Of a stretch of 64,000 nucleotides of DNA, positions 24,557 to 33,027 are shown piece after piece. This DNA is from Kitasatospora herbaricolor (GTDB lineage: Bacteria > Actinomycetota > Actinomycetes > Streptomycetales > Streptomycetaceae): assembly GCF_030813695.1 (NCBI RefSeq), contig NZ_JAUSVA010000002.1, positions 8,951,501 through 9,015,500 on the forward strand, in the 5' to 3' direction. Position 1 is the first letter of the stretch, and each line of letters begins with the position of its first letter. A program made the position numbers and the translations under genes. The notes below the pieces were generated by a model. That model was not told the DNA's origin. It ran no database searches and saw only the letters and a list, made by a program, of their open reading frames with translations.

Positions 24557-27500
24557 TCAGGGGACGGCCGGCACCAGCGAGGGCTCGCGCAGCAACCCGG
24601 CCACCTCGTCCGCGTCGGGCAGGCCGAGGCGGGTGAACAGGGCCAGGGCCAGTTCCAGGCGGGCCCGGGCCTCGGGGCCCCGGCCGAGATCGGCCAGGGC
24701 CCGGCCCAGCACCACCAGGGCCTGCGCCTGGTCCCGTTCGGTGCCGACCTCCTCGCAGAGCAGCAGCGCCCGTTCGGCATGGTCCAGCGCCTCCGCCGTC
24801 CGGCCGAGGGTGCGCAGGCTGTCGGCCAGCCGGTAGCGCGCGTGCGCGGCCCGCTCCCGGAGACCGGCGGCGGTCGACACCGTCAGGCACTCGCCGAACC
24901 AGGTCACCGCCTCCTCGTGCCGCCCCAGGAAGTGCAGCGCGAGCCCGAGCACGTACAGGGTGTAGGCCCGGCCCGGGTCGTCCTGCCTGGTCCGCAGCTC
25001 CGCCAGGACGGCGTGGCAGATGGTGACCGCCTCGGCCGCCCGCCCGCTGCGGACCCGCGCCAGCGCCGAGTTGACCGTCGTCACCACCGCGCCGGACCGG
25101 TGGCCCAGAGCCCGGGCGAGCGACAGTGCCTCGTCGTAGTGCCCGACGGCCTCGTCATGGCGGCTCAGGTACTGGCAGATCAGGCCCAGGTCGTTGAGCG
25201 CCTGGCGGAGGATCACCGTGTCGCTGGTCTCGCGGCAGGCCTCGGCCGCCAGCCGGGCCTCGGCCTCGGCCCGGTCGAGCAGGGTGGCGGACAGCGCGAT
25301 GTTGCCCCGCAGGAAGCGGGCCCGGCCCTCGGCCCGCCGGTCGCCGTGCCGGACGGCGGCCTCCACCAGGGCTTCGGCGGCGGAGCCGAACTGCCTGCTC
25401 AGCGGGGTCAGACCGAACGGCGTCAGCGCGATCAACAGGTCGATGGCGCGTCGCAGCGGCAGCCGGACGGGCAGCGTCGCCTCACCGCCCGGCCCGGCCC
25501 CGTCGGATCCCTCGCCGGACGCCGATCCGGTGCCGCCCCCGTCCACCGCCGGGACGGCCTTCGCCCATTCGGCCACCTGGGCGGCGAGCGCGACCGCGCC
25601 CGGGGTCTCCGCCGCGGCCCAGGCCTTGGCGTCGTCCCGGCTGTCCAGGCCGAGCCCGGGGGAGCGGGCCGGGCCCAGCGCGCCGGCCGCCGGATCACCG
25701 GGCACCACGTGCTGGAACGCCGTGCAGGCGGTGGCGAGCTGGTGGTCCAGCAGCCGGTCCCTGGCCGCCACGTACTCACCGCCGGTGCCGGCCGGCCCGG
25801 CCGTCGCGGTGGACCGGCCGCCAGCGGTCAGCTCCCGCTCCGGGCGGCGGCGGGCGAAGGCGCGCAGCAGGTCGTGGTAGCGGTACCGGCCGGGGAACGG
25901 CGAGTCCACCATGGCGACGTCCACCAGGGACTCCAGCAGGTCCTCGGCGTCGTACTCGTCCAGGTCGAGCAGGGCGGCGGCCGCCGCGAGCCCGATGTCG
26001 GGCCCGTCGACGCTGGCGGCCAGCCGGAAGGCCCGGGCCTGGTCGGCGGTCAGCTGGCGGTAGCTCAGTTCGAAGGCCGCCTCCACGGCGAGGTCGCCGA
26101 TCCGCAGCTCGTCGATCCGGCGCCGCTCGACCGCCAGGCGCTTGCTCAGGGTCTGCACCGTCCAGGACGGCCGCGCGGCCAGCCGGGCCGCCACGATCCG
26201 GACCGCCAGCGGCAGGTAGCCGCAGGCCACCACCAGGTCCAGGGCGGCTTCCCGTTCCTCGGCCAGTCGCTGCGGGCCGATCGTCCGGGCGAGCAGTTCC
26301 AGCGCCTCCTCCGGCCGGAAGACACCGAGGTGTTCCTGGACGGTGGCGGGCAGGCCGCCCAGCCGGGTGCGGCTGGTGGTCAGCACGGCGCAGCCGACCG
26401 CTCCGGGGAGCAGCGGCCTGACCTGCGCGGTGTCCTTCGCGTTGTCGAGGACGAGCAGCAGCCGCCGGCCGTCCACCATCGACCGGAACAGCGCGGACCT
26501 CGCCTCGACGCCCTCCGGGAGGGACTCGGCCGGCGACCCCAGCGCGACCAGGAAGCCGGCCAGCACCGCCTCCGGCTCGGCCGGCGCCGCGTCGCTGCCC
26601 CGCAGGTCGGCGTAGAGCTGGCCGTCCGGGAAGGCCTCGCGGATCCGGTGGGCGACGTGCAGCGAGAGGGCGGTCTTGCCGACGCCGCCCATGCCGACCA
26701 CGGTGGCGATCACCAGGGCCTGCGGGGCCGGCGTGGCGAGTGTGTCGCAGAGGGTCTCGACCAGTGCCGAGCGTCCGGTGAAGTCGGACGCGTCCGGCGG
26801 GAGTTGCGCGGGCCGGGGGGCCGAGCCGGCCGGCTGCCGCAGGCGCTGCGGGGGCTGCGCCTGGTCGGCCCGGCCGCCGGAGTCCGGGCCGGTGGGGGCG
26901 GCGTCGGCGGCGCCTTCGTCCGGGTGCCGATGCGCCGCGCGCTCCGAGGCGGGCAAGGAGTCGTGGGGGCCTGCGCCCGGTGGTCTGCCCGCCGGCGGGC
27001 CCGGCGGCCCGGCGGCCGCGGGCCCGCCGTGCGGCTGGGCGAGCCCGACCGGGCCGGCGGCGGGCGCGAGCGCGGGGTCGCCCTCCAGGATCCGGCGGTG
27101 CAGCGTCTCCAGCTCCAGGCCCGGGGGTACTCCGAGCTCCTCCAGGAACAGCTGGCGCGCCCCGCGGAACACCGCCAGCGCGTCGGCCTGCCGGCCCGCC
27201 TGGTACAGCGCCTGCATCAGCAGGCCGTAGGACTTCTCGTGCAGCGGGTACTCGGCGGTGAGCGCCGTCAACTCCGGTATGCAGCGCGCGAAGCGGCCCA
27301 GCGTGAGGTCCAGCGAGATCCGCTCCTCCAGCAGCGCCAGCCGCAGCTCGTCCAGCCGCTTGCGCTGCCGTTCGGCGAACGGGCCGGGGATGCCGGCGAG
27401 CGGTTCGCCCTGCCAGAGGTCCAGCGCCTGGTTGAGCAGGTCCCGGGCCTGCTCCGGCTGCCCGGCGTTCGCCGTCCGCTCGGCGCGGGCCGCCAACTCC

Positions 27501-27823
27501 TCTGCCCTGGCGGTGTCCACCGCGTCCTTGGGCAGCACCAGCCGGTAGCCGTCGCCGACCGAGACCAGCACGTGCGGCGCGGCCCGGTCGTCCTCCAGGA
27601 TCTTGCGCCAGCGCCAGGCGTACGTCCGGACGGTGGTCATCGCGGCGCCCGGCGGCTCCTCCCCCCAGAGGGCGTCGATCAGGTCGTCGGCGCGTGCCGC
27701 CCGGCCCGGGCGCAGCAGCAGCACCGCGAGCATCGCCTGCTGCTGCGGGCTGCCCGTGCGCAACGGGACCTCGCCGCGATAGGCCCGCATCAGACCGAGT
27801 AACGAAAACCGGAAGTCGTCCAT
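24557..27823 (-). CDS. AfsR-like transcriptional activator (wHTH-BTAD-NB-ARC-TPR)
   Basis: 1088 residues. Order: OmpR-type winged helix (about 1-95, RTYAWRWRKILE), bacterial transcriptional activator domain (about 96-245, ending PPGLELETLHRRIL), a Pro/Ala/Gly-rich linker, an NB-ARC ATPase with P-loop GMGGVGKT near 376-383 and Walker B LLLVLDNAKD, then TPR-like helices to the C terminus. This is the AfsR/large SARP architecture of antibiotic regulators. The start at 27823 (MDDFRFSLLGLM) is chosen because the winged helix begins there; the frame continues upstream without family similarity. Codon 8 is TTA (27800-27802), read in streptomycetes only by the bldA tRNA. It is the likely activator of the peptide cluster. 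Confidence 0.93.
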   Translation of the reverse strand: MDDFRFSLLGLMRAYRGEVPLRTGSPQQQAMLAVLLLRPGRAARADDLIDALWGEEPPGAAMTTVRTYAWRWRKILEDDRAAPHVLVSVGDGYRLVLPKDAVDTARAEELAARAERTANAGQPEQARDLLNQALDLWQGEPLAGIPGPFAERQRKRLDELRLALLEERISLDLTLGRFARCIPELTALTAEYPLHEKSYGLLMQALYQAGRQADALAVFRGARQLFLEELGVPPGLELETLHRRILEGDPALAPAAGPVGLAQPHGGPAAAGPPGPPAGRPPGAGPHDSLPASERAAHRHPDEGAADAAPTGPDSGGRADQAQPPQRLRQPAGSAPRPAQLPPDASDFTGRSALVETLCDTLATPAPQALVIATVVGMGGVGKTALSLHVAHRIREAFPDGQLYADLRGSDAAPAEPEAVLAGFLVALGSPAESLPEGVEARSALFRSMVDGRRLLLVLDNAKDTAQVRPLLPGAVGCAVLTTSRTRLGGLPATVQEHLGVFRPEEALELLARTIGPQRLAEEREAALDLVVACGYLPLAVRIVAARLAARPSWTVQTLSKRLAVERRRIDELRIGDLAVEAAFELSYRQLTADQARAFRLAASVDGPDIGLAAAAALLDLDEYDAEDLLESLVDVAMVDSPFPGRYRYHDLLRAFARRRPERELTAGGRSTATAGPAGTGGEYVAARDRLLDHQLATACTAFQHVVPGDPAAGALGPARSPGLGLDSRDDAKAWAAAETPGAVALAAQVAEWAKAVPAVDGGGTGSASGEGSDGAGPGGEATLPVRLPLRRAIDLLIALTPFGLTPLSRQFGSAAEALVEAAVRHGDRRAEGRARFLRGNIALSATLLDRAEAEARLAAEACRETSDTVILRQALNDLGLICQYLSRHDEAVGHYDEALSLARALGHRSGAVVTTVNSALARVRSGRAAEAVTICHAVLAELRTRQDDPGRAYTLYVLGLALHFLGRHEEAVTWFGECLTVSTAAGLRERAAHARYRLADSLRTLGRTAEALDHAERALLLCEEVGTERDQAQALVVLGRALADLGRGPEARARLELALALFTRLGLPDADEVAGLLREPSLVPAVP

Positions 27824-28127
27824 CCCTGCCCCACCCCACTGCACCCCACGCGGCTGCCCCGCCCGTGCGCTCCACACTAAACACGGGCGAACAGCCACAT
27901 GTCGAGATGGCGTTGAACAGATTGTGATCGACCGTTGACGCATCCTCACTACCGTCGGTGGAGCCGACCGGGGCCCGCCCGCCGCCAACGGCACCGCCCC
28001 GGCCGGGACGCGGCGACGCCGCCCGCCCTCGCGCCGGGCACCTCGGACCGGCCGCCGGAGCCGGGCCGCCGGCCCGGTCGCCGCGACCCGGACGGGTCAT
28101 CGACCACGCTGTCTGGAGGCGGACGCC
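27824..28127. promoter_or_regulatory. Divergent intergenic region of the AfsR-like regulator
   Basis: 304 bp between two divergent genes. It has a relatively AT-rich core (about 27880-27960) containing TTGAAC and TTGACG elements on the plus strand at about 27913 and 27937, candidate -35 hexamers for the gene at 28128; I could not fix the matching -10. No open frame here looks coding. GGAGG at 28115-28119 is the ribosome site of the downstream gene. Confidence 0.4.
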
Positions 28128-29147
28128 ATGCACACCGACCTGTTGTACGACCTGCTCGAGGTGGACCGCCAGGCCGGCCCGGCCGAGTTGCTCAGGACCT
28201 CCCGCGCCGTCCATCAACTGCCTTATCTCGTCCTGTCCTTGCTCGCCCACGAGGAGGTCAGGATGGGCGAACCGGCCCGCGCGGAGCTGCGCCGGGCCCG
28301 GGTCAGGACCGAGCACTACGCCGAACTCGCCCGCGGGCTGGAGCAGTCGACCGGGGTCAGGCCGATCAGGGGTCTGCGGCTGGCCGGCTACTACCCGCCC
28401 GGGCTGCTCCGCCCGCAGGGGGACCTGGAGCTCGTCGCCCCCGGCGAGGCCGCGCTCTGGCAGGCGGTGGTGCGGCTGGTCGCCGACCACCCGGTGGAGG
28501 AGATCGGCGTGACGGTCTTCGGCGGCCGGCCCCGGCACACCGCCGTCACCCTGCACTGGCCGGCCGCCGACCCGCTGGTCGACCCCTGGTACCGGGTCGG
28601 CCTCTGCACCGCCGCCCTCGCCGGTGACCTGGCGGCCGTCCCCGTCCGCCCGGTGCTGGTGGCCGAGGACCACGTCGAGTGCCTGATCGCCCTGGCCGAG
28701 GAGGGCCTGCGGCGGGCCTTCCAGGTGCGGGACGTGGTGGACGTCCTGATGCTGGCCCAACTGCCCTTCGACCCGGTGGAGACGGCCGCCCTGGTCGCCG
28801 CCTACCGGCTCGCCCCGGAGGCCGCCGCGCTGCTCGACCTCGCCGCCGCGCACGTCCCGCTCGGTTCGCTGGCCGGGGTCCGTGCGGCCCTGGAGCCCGG
28901 GTCGGCCGCCGAACTGCGCCGCCGGGAGAGCGTCCCGGCCGCCCGCTCCGGCCGGGCTCGGCACGGCGTGCTGCTGCGCCGCACCGTCACCCGTGACGAC
29001 TGGGACGGCTCGCGCTGCGTCCCCTTCGAGCACGGCGAGTTGCTGCTCACCCCGGTCGCCGACTACCTGCTCCCGGCCGACGGGGCCACCGCCCAGGCAC
29101 GGGAGGCCGCGGCGCTGGCGCTGCGCGCCTGGGACGCGAGGCGGTGA
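28128..29147 (+). CDS. Nucleotidyltransferase-like protein (NTP_transf_5 type), function unknown
   Basis: 339 residues. ATG 28128 has GGAGG 8 nt upstream. The middle reads IRGLRLAGYYPPGLLRPQGDLELV (about residues 82-105), which matches the K-G-x(n)-Y-P-x(2)-R-x(2)-D-x-D-L pattern of the uncharacterised nucleotidyltransferase family, but the usual D-x-D is D-x-E here. The N terminus is helical (LVLSLLAHEEVRMGEP) and the C-terminal third is Ala/Leu-rich helix. Relatives occur beside peptide biosynthesis genes in other bacteria. It is divergent from the AfsR-like regulator and may be controlled by it. No catalytic activity can be claimed. Confidence 0.6.
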   Translation: MHTDLLYDLLEVDRQAGPAELLRTSRAVHQLPYLVLSLLAHEEVRMGEPARAELRRARVRTEHYAELARGLEQSTGVRPIRGLRLAGYYPPGLLRPQGDLELVAPGEAALWQAVVRLVADHPVEEIGVTVFGGRPRHTAVTLHWPAADPLVDPWYRVGLCTAALAGDLAAVPVRPVLVAEDHVECLIALAEEGLRRAFQVRDVVDVLMLAQLPFDPVETAALVAAYRLAPEAAALLDLAAAHVPLGSLAGVRAALEPGSAAELRRRESVPAARSGRARHGVLLRRTVTRDDWDGSRCVPFEHGELLLTPVADYLLPADGATAQAREAAALALRAWDARR

Positions 29148-29208
29148 GCAGCGGGTGGGTTCCGCCCGGCGCCCGCTAGGCTGGGGCTCTTCTAGGAGAG
29201 GACCGCCC

Positions 29209-29619
29209 GTGCCGGCCGACGCCAAGTCCCATGTCCGAATCGCCCGCCCGTCCCGGGACCTGGCCGCGGCCGAGCGCTTCTGGGCCGGCGGACTCGGGCT
29301 CGACGTGCTGTACCGGCACGAGGGGACGGGCGCCACGGGCGACCACTCGCTGCTGATGGTCGGCTGGCCCGCGGCAGCCTGGCACCTGGAGCTCGTCGGG
29401 GACTCCGGGATCGCGGCCGCGTCGCCGCCCGGCCCGGAGGACCTCTTCGTGGTCTACCTGGACGAGCCCGTCCCCGCCGAGCTGGTCGAACGCCTGGTGC
29501 GGCACGGCGGCACCCGGGTGCCCGCGCACAATCCGTACTGGGACGAATGGGGAGTCACGGTCCAGGACCCGGACGGCTACCTGCTGGTGCTGTCGTCCCG
29601 TGGCTGGTCCAGCTCCTGA
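29209..29619 (+). CDS. Glyoxalase/VOC-superfamily protein
   Basis: 136 residues of the vicinal oxygen chelate fold: an opening SHVRIARPSRDLAAAERFW, a WHLELVG strand in the middle and a closing VTVQDPDGYLLVL. Metal-ligand positions (an early His, a mid Glu and a late residue) are consistent with the family, but the substrate cannot be read. GTG 29209 is supported by TAGGAGAG at 29193-29200; a possible -10 (TAGGCT) is at 29177-29182. A longer frame upstream is rejected because it would run through the previous gene. Confidence 0.85.
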   Translation: MPADAKSHVRIARPSRDLAAAERFWAGGLGLDVLYRHEGTGATGDHSLLMVGWPAAAWHLELVGDSGIAAASPPGPEDLFVVYLDEPVPAELVERLVRHGGTRVPAHNPYWDEWGVTVQDPDGYLLVLSSRGWSSS

Positions 29620-29697
29620 GGGCGACGGGCCCGCAGGCCGGCGTGCGGGCCCGCACCCGGGGCGGACCGGGGCGCGGCGACGCCGTACGGTGGTGCC

Positions 29698-30303
29698 GTG
29701 ATGCTGAGTCTGCCCCCCGGTGAGTTCGACGCCTACCTCTTCGACTGCGACGGGACCGTCGCCGACTCCATGCCGCTGCACTTCCTCGCCTGGCGGCAGG
29801 CCCTGGGCGAGTGGGGCTGCGAGTTGTCCGAGGAGCTGTTCTACGCCTGGGGCGGCCGGACGGTGCCCGACATCATCACCGATCTCAACGCCGACCGCGG
29901 ACTGGCCATGCCGGTGGCGGTCGTCGCCGACCGCCACCTGGAGCTCTACCAGGAGATGTTGCCGGAGCTGGCCGCGGTGCCCGGCGTGCTGGAGCACATC
30001 GAGGAGGCCCACGGGCGGATCCCGTTCGCGATCGTGTCCGGCAGCGGCCGTGCGTCGGTGACGGCCTCGCTGACCACGCTGGGGCTGCTCGACCGGTTCG
30101 AGGTGATGGTCTGCGACGGCGACTACCCGCGGCCCAAGCCCGCCCCGGACCCGTTCCTGCTGGCCGCCCGGCAGTTGGGCGTCGACCCCGAGCGCTGCCT
30201 GGTCTTCGAAGACGCCGACAACGGGGTCCGGGCCGCGCAGGCGGCGGGGATGGCCTGGGTCCGCGTGCCCGGGCCGCGGGCGCGCCCGGCCGCCCGGGGG
30301 TAG
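29698..30303 (+). CDS. HAD-superfamily phosphatase (beta-phosphoglucomutase-like)
   Basis: 201 residues with the HAD motifs in order: FDCDGTVADS (nucleophile Asp and acid Asp), IVSGSGR, KPAPDPF and FEDADNGVRAAQAAG. The cap sits between motifs I and II, as in subfamily IA phosphatases acting on sugar phosphates such as YqaB. A -10-like TACGGT at 29686-29691 places transcription start at or next to GTG 29698, so the mRNA is probably leaderless; ATG at 29701 is the alternative. The exact substrate is unknown. Confidence 0.88.
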   Translation: MMLSLPPGEFDAYLFDCDGTVADSMPLHFLAWRQALGEWGCELSEELFYAWGGRTVPDIITDLNADRGLAMPVAVVADRHLELYQEMLPELAAVPGVLEHIEEAHGRIPFAIVSGSGRASVTASLTTLGLLDRFEVMVCDGDYPRPKPAPDPFLLAARQLGVDPERCLVFEDADNGVRAAQAAGMAWVRVPGPRARPAARG

Positions 30304-30428
30304 CACGGGGACGGTGTCCGCCGGGACGCCCGCCCGCCGTCGCGTCCTGCGGTCCTCAGGGAGCGGCGCCCAAGGTGTCGTCGAGCCGGGCGGCGCCGCC
30401 GGTGGTGGACGGCAAGGCATCCGGGCCG

Positions 30429-30455
30429 GGCCTGTGGTGGCCACCGCCACAGGCC
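30429..30455 (+). terminator. Hairpin downstream of the HAD gene
   Basis: GGCCTGTGG (30429-30437) and CCACAGGCC (30447-30455) are perfect reverse complements. The inner bases can extend this to 12 bp, with one G-T wobble, around a 3-nt loop. It is 125 nt past the HAD stop and 135 nt before the NlpC gene, so it may end one unit or regulate the next. Confidence 0.5.
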
Positions 30456-30589
30456 TGTGAAGCAGTCGTGTCGGTGGCGCGATTTTCCGCCCAGGGCCTA
30501 TCGGGGGGCGTTTCCCGCTGCTTCAATGGCCGCCATCAACTCCCGCCCCCCTCCTGCCACTTCCGGCAGTCGACCCTCTGGACTCCCTG

Positions 30590-31813
30590 ATGACTACGCG
30601 CGTCGACCCGTTACCGCGCCGAGCACTCCTGGTGCTGCGGCACGCGGCCCTGCTGGCCGTGTTCGCCTCCCTGCTGGTCTTCTTCGCCGGGGCGCAGCCC
30701 GCCCAGGCCGCCCCTGCCTGCGGGGTGCTCGCCTCCGGCGCCGCGCCGCAGGCCGCCGCCGCGGTGAACTCCGCCTGCGGGCTCATCGGCACCCCGTACT
30801 CCTGGGGCGGCGGCCACGGCGCGCAACCCGGGCTGTCGTACGGGATCTGCGACGCCTCCAACGGCGCCCCGAACGACTGCCACGTCCGGGGCCTCGACTG
30901 CTCCGGCATGGTGCGCTACGCCTACTACCTGGCGGTCGGCACCGACGTGATCAACGGGGTGACCACCACCCAGTGGCCGTCCTCCCGGGCGGTCGCCCGG
31001 TTCTACCGCGCCGACGGCACAGGGCCGTTGCTCCCGGGAGACCTGGTGTTCTTCGGCAACACCGCCTCCACCATCCATCATGTGGCGATGTACCTGGGCC
31101 AGGGCTGGATCGCGGAGGCTCCGTACTCCGGCGGCCACGTCCAGGTGGCGGCGCTCTCCTCGCACGGTGACTACTACGGCGCGATCCGCCTCTACGGCCC
31201 GGGCGGCGGCAGCCCCACCCCGCCGCCCGGCGGCGGCCAGTACTGGGTGGACACCTTCGCCAACGCCCCGGTGTTCGCGTCGCCCACGAGCACCAGCAGT
31301 ACGGGGACGCTGTACCAGGGCACCAACTATGTGTTCTGCAAGGCCTGGGGGCGTGAAGTCTCCGGTGGGAGCAGCTTCAACCACTGGTGGCTGAAGACGG
31401 ATCCGGACGTCGGCCCGGGCGGGCAGTGGGTGTCGGCCTACTACCTGTCCCGCTGGGGCAACGACGTGGCCAAGGACAACAACGGCACCGTGATCCCGGA
31501 CTGTCCGGGCGGCTCGACCACACCGCCGCCGCCGACCGCCTCCAAGTACTGGGTGGACACCTTCGCCAACGCCCCGGTGTTCGCGTCGCCCACGAGCACC
31601 AGCAGTACGGGGACGCTGTACCAGGGCACCAACTATGTGTTCTGCAAGGCCTGGGGGCGTGAAGTCTCAGGTGGGAGCAGCTTCAACCACTGGTGGCTGA
31701 AGACGGATCCGGACGTCGGCCCGGGCGGGCAGTGGGTGTCGGCCTACTACCTGTCCCGCTGGGGCAACGACGTGGCCAAGGACAACAACGGCACGGTGAT
31801 CCCGGACTGCTGA
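30590..31813 (+). CDS. Secreted NlpC/P60 cell-wall hydrolase with duplicated C-terminal repeats
   Basis: 407 residues. A signal peptide ends after AQPAQAA (about residue 42). The NlpC/P60 domain has the nucleophile in GLDCSGMVRYAYY and the catalytic His in IHHVAMYLG, so it is probably an active peptidoglycan endopeptidase acting outside the membrane. After a Gly/Pro linker come two SH3-like repeats beginning YWVDTFANAPVFASPTSTSS, about 87 residues each and almost identical. Codon 8 is TTA (30611-30613), suggesting bldA-dependent, development-linked expression. No strong ribosome site precedes ATG 30590. The gene stands alone, with hairpins on both sides. Confidence 0.92.
   Translation: MTTRVDPLPRRALLVLRHAALLAVFASLLVFFAGAQPAQAAPACGVLASGAAPQAAAAVNSACGLIGTPYSWGGGHGAQPGLSYGICDASNGAPNDCHVRGLDCSGMVRYAYYLAVGTDVINGVTTTQWPSSRAVARFYRADGTGPLLPGDLVFFGNTASTIHHVAMYLGQGWIAEAPYSGGHVQVAALSSHGDYYGAIRLYGPGGGSPTPPPGGGQYWVDTFANAPVFASPTSTSSTGTLYQGTNYVFCKAWGREVSGGSSFNHWWLKTDPDVGPGGQWVSAYYLSRWGNDVAKDNNGTVIPDCPGGSTTPPPPTASKYWVDTFANAPVFASPTSTSSTGTLYQGTNYVFCKAWGREVSGGSSFNHWWLKTDPDVGPGGQWVSAYYLSRWGNDVAKDNNGTVIPDC
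31241..31503 (+). repeat. Intragenic direct repeat, copy 1
   Basis: 263 bp repeated at 31547-31809 (offset 306 bp, 102 codons) with about three single-base differences by eye (gtctcc/gtctca, caccgtg/cacggtg, final tgt/tgc). It encodes one SH3-like wall-binding repeat. Confidence 0.93.
31547..31809 (+). repeat. Intragenic direct repeat, copy 2
   Basis: Second copy of 31241-31503, ending at the stop codon of the NlpC/P60 gene. The spacer between the copies encodes PGGSTTPPPPTASK. Confidence 0.93.
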
Positions 31814-31849
31814 TCCCGTCCGGGCCCGTCCCGGGCCGTTGATCGGCTT

Positions 31850-31882
31850 CCCGTACCGGACGGCGCGACCGTCCGGTACGGG
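31850..31882. terminator. Bidirectional terminator
   Basis: Perfect 14-bp stem (CCCGTACCGGACGG at 31850-31863, CCGTCCGGTACGGG at 31869-31882) with a 5-nt loop and two flanking G-T wobbles. It lies between the stop of the NlpC gene (+) and the end of the small gene on the minus strand. Confidence 0.8.
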
Positions 31883-31893
31883 GGAGCCTGCGG

Positions 31894-32112
31894 TCAGGCC
31901 CCGGCCGGGCGGCCGGTGTCTGAGAACGGCAGCAGGTCGCGGGCGCCGAGCGGGCGCCAGGTGGCGGCCGGGGCGGGCTCGTCCGTACCGGGCGGCCGGC
32001 GGAACTCCGGAACCGTCGCGACGGGCAGCGGCCCGGTGCGGACGACGGGTGCGGAGTCGTCCGAGGCGGGTTCGGAGAAGGGCTGCCCGAGCGGGCGGCG
32101 GTTGAGGGTCAT
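31894..32112 (-). CDS. Small Pro/Arg-rich protein (72 aa), unknown
   Basis: ATG on the minus strand at 32112, preceded by GGGAG 8 nt upstream. The product starts MTLNRRPLGQPFSEP and ends WRPLGARDLLPFSDTGRPAGA; an RRPLG/WRPLG motif occurs near both ends. It has no signal peptide, no membrane segment and no Cys, and is likely disordered. It starts 71 nt downstream of the AraC-type gene and is probably co-transcribed with it. I do not recognise the family. Codon use and the ribosome site support it being real, with moderate certainty. Confidence 0.55.
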   Translation of the reverse strand: MTLNRRPLGQPFSEPASDDSAPVVRTGPLPVATVPEFRRPPGTDEPAPAATWRPLGARDLLPFSDTGRPAGA

Positions 32113-32183
32113 GATCCAGTCTCCCAGGTCCGGGGGCCGCCTCCGACCAGGGGGCCGGGTGAACTCCGGATGGGCCGCCCGGC

Positions 32184-32933
32184 TCAGTGCCCGCCCTCGC
32201 GCCGGTGCCGGCCCGGGGTGGTGCCGAAGGCGAGCCGGAAGGCCTCCACGAAGGCGCTCGGGGACGAGTAGCCGGTCGCGGCCGCGACGGCGGTGACCGA
32301 GTGGCCGGCGGCCAGCAGGGTGAGGGCGTGCTGCAGGCGCAGCTGGGTCCGCCACTGCGGGAAGCTCATGCCGGTGTCGCGGCGGAACAGCCGGCTGAGG
32401 GTCCGCTCGGAGGCGCCGACCGCCGCGCCGAGCCGGGCCAGCGAGCGCTGGTCGGCGGGGTCGGCGGCGAGCAGGTCGGTGACGTCGCGCAGCCGCGGGT
32501 CGGTGGCCGCGGGCAGCAGCATGGCCAGTGGCGGGGCCTGCCGCAGCTGGTCCAGGGCGACCTGCTCCAGGGTGCGGAGCGGCTCCCCGGCCGGCGAGTC
32601 GGGCCCGCTGAGGAGGGCGATGACCTCGCGCAGCAGCGGGGTCACGGCGAGCACCGCCGGCCGCTCCAGTCGTAGGGGGTTCACCTCGGCGGGGAAGGCC
32701 AGGCAGCGCAACTCGGCAGGCCCGTACGCCTGGTGGGAGTGCGGGACGCCGGCCGGGAGCCAGACCGCGCGGTGCGGCGGGACGACCCAGCGGCCGTCCG
32801 GCGTGGACACCTGGAGGACGCCCCGGCCCGGGCAGATCAGCTGGTTCGCGGTGTGGAAGTGCCACTCGACGCGCTCGCCGTGCGCGAGCGGCCGGCGGGT
32901 CGGCTCGTGCGGGTGCTGGCGGAATTTCGACAT
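32184..32933 (-). CDS. AraC-family transcriptional regulator
   Basis: 249 residues. The N-terminal half is a cupin-like sensor (HFHTANQLICPGRGVLQVSTPDG, WLPAGVPHSHQAYG). The C-terminal half holds two helix-turn-helix units (LARLGAAVGASERTLSRLFRRDTG and VTAVAAATGYSSPSAFVEAFRLAFGTTPG), here given as landmarks. A TACTCT element on the minus strand (32942-32947) is 8 nt before the ATG, so the message may be leaderless. It is divergent from an exporter gene with 94 bp between them, the usual layout for a regulator controlling an efflux pump in response to its substrate. Confidence 0.92.
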   Translation of the reverse strand: MSKFRQHPHEPTRRPLAHGERVEWHFHTANQLICPGRGVLQVSTPDGRWVVPPHRAVWLPAGVPHSHQAYGPAELRCLAFPAEVNPLRLERPAVLAVTPLLREVIALLSGPDSPAGEPLRTLEQVALDQLRQAPPLAMLLPAATDPRLRDVTDLLAADPADQRSLARLGAAVGASERTLSRLFRRDTGMSFPQWRTQLRLQHALTLLAAGHSVTAVAAATGYSSPSAFVEAFRLAFGTTPGRHRREGGH

Positions 32934-33027
32934 TTGTTGTCAGAGTAACGGAAGCCGACCACCCGGTGCCCCCGGCAGGCTGGTGCCCGTACCCACGACG
33001 GGCCGATCCGGGAGGTCGATCCACGGC

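Noticed and set aside
24122..27802. Plus-strand frame of 1226 codons opposite the AfsR-like gene
   Set aside because: Antisense shadow; the minus frame has P-loop, BTAD and winged-helix motifs.
30304..30589. c-di-AMP (ydaO) riboswitch upstream of the NlpC gene
   Set aside because: Such riboswitches precede wall hydrolases in streptomycetes, but I could not find its conserved core here; only a hairpin and a GC-rich leader are present.
32293..33027. Upstream extension of the Fsr-type transporter frame
   Set aside because: It lies antisense to the AraC gene; GGAGGT before ATG 33028 fixes the start.
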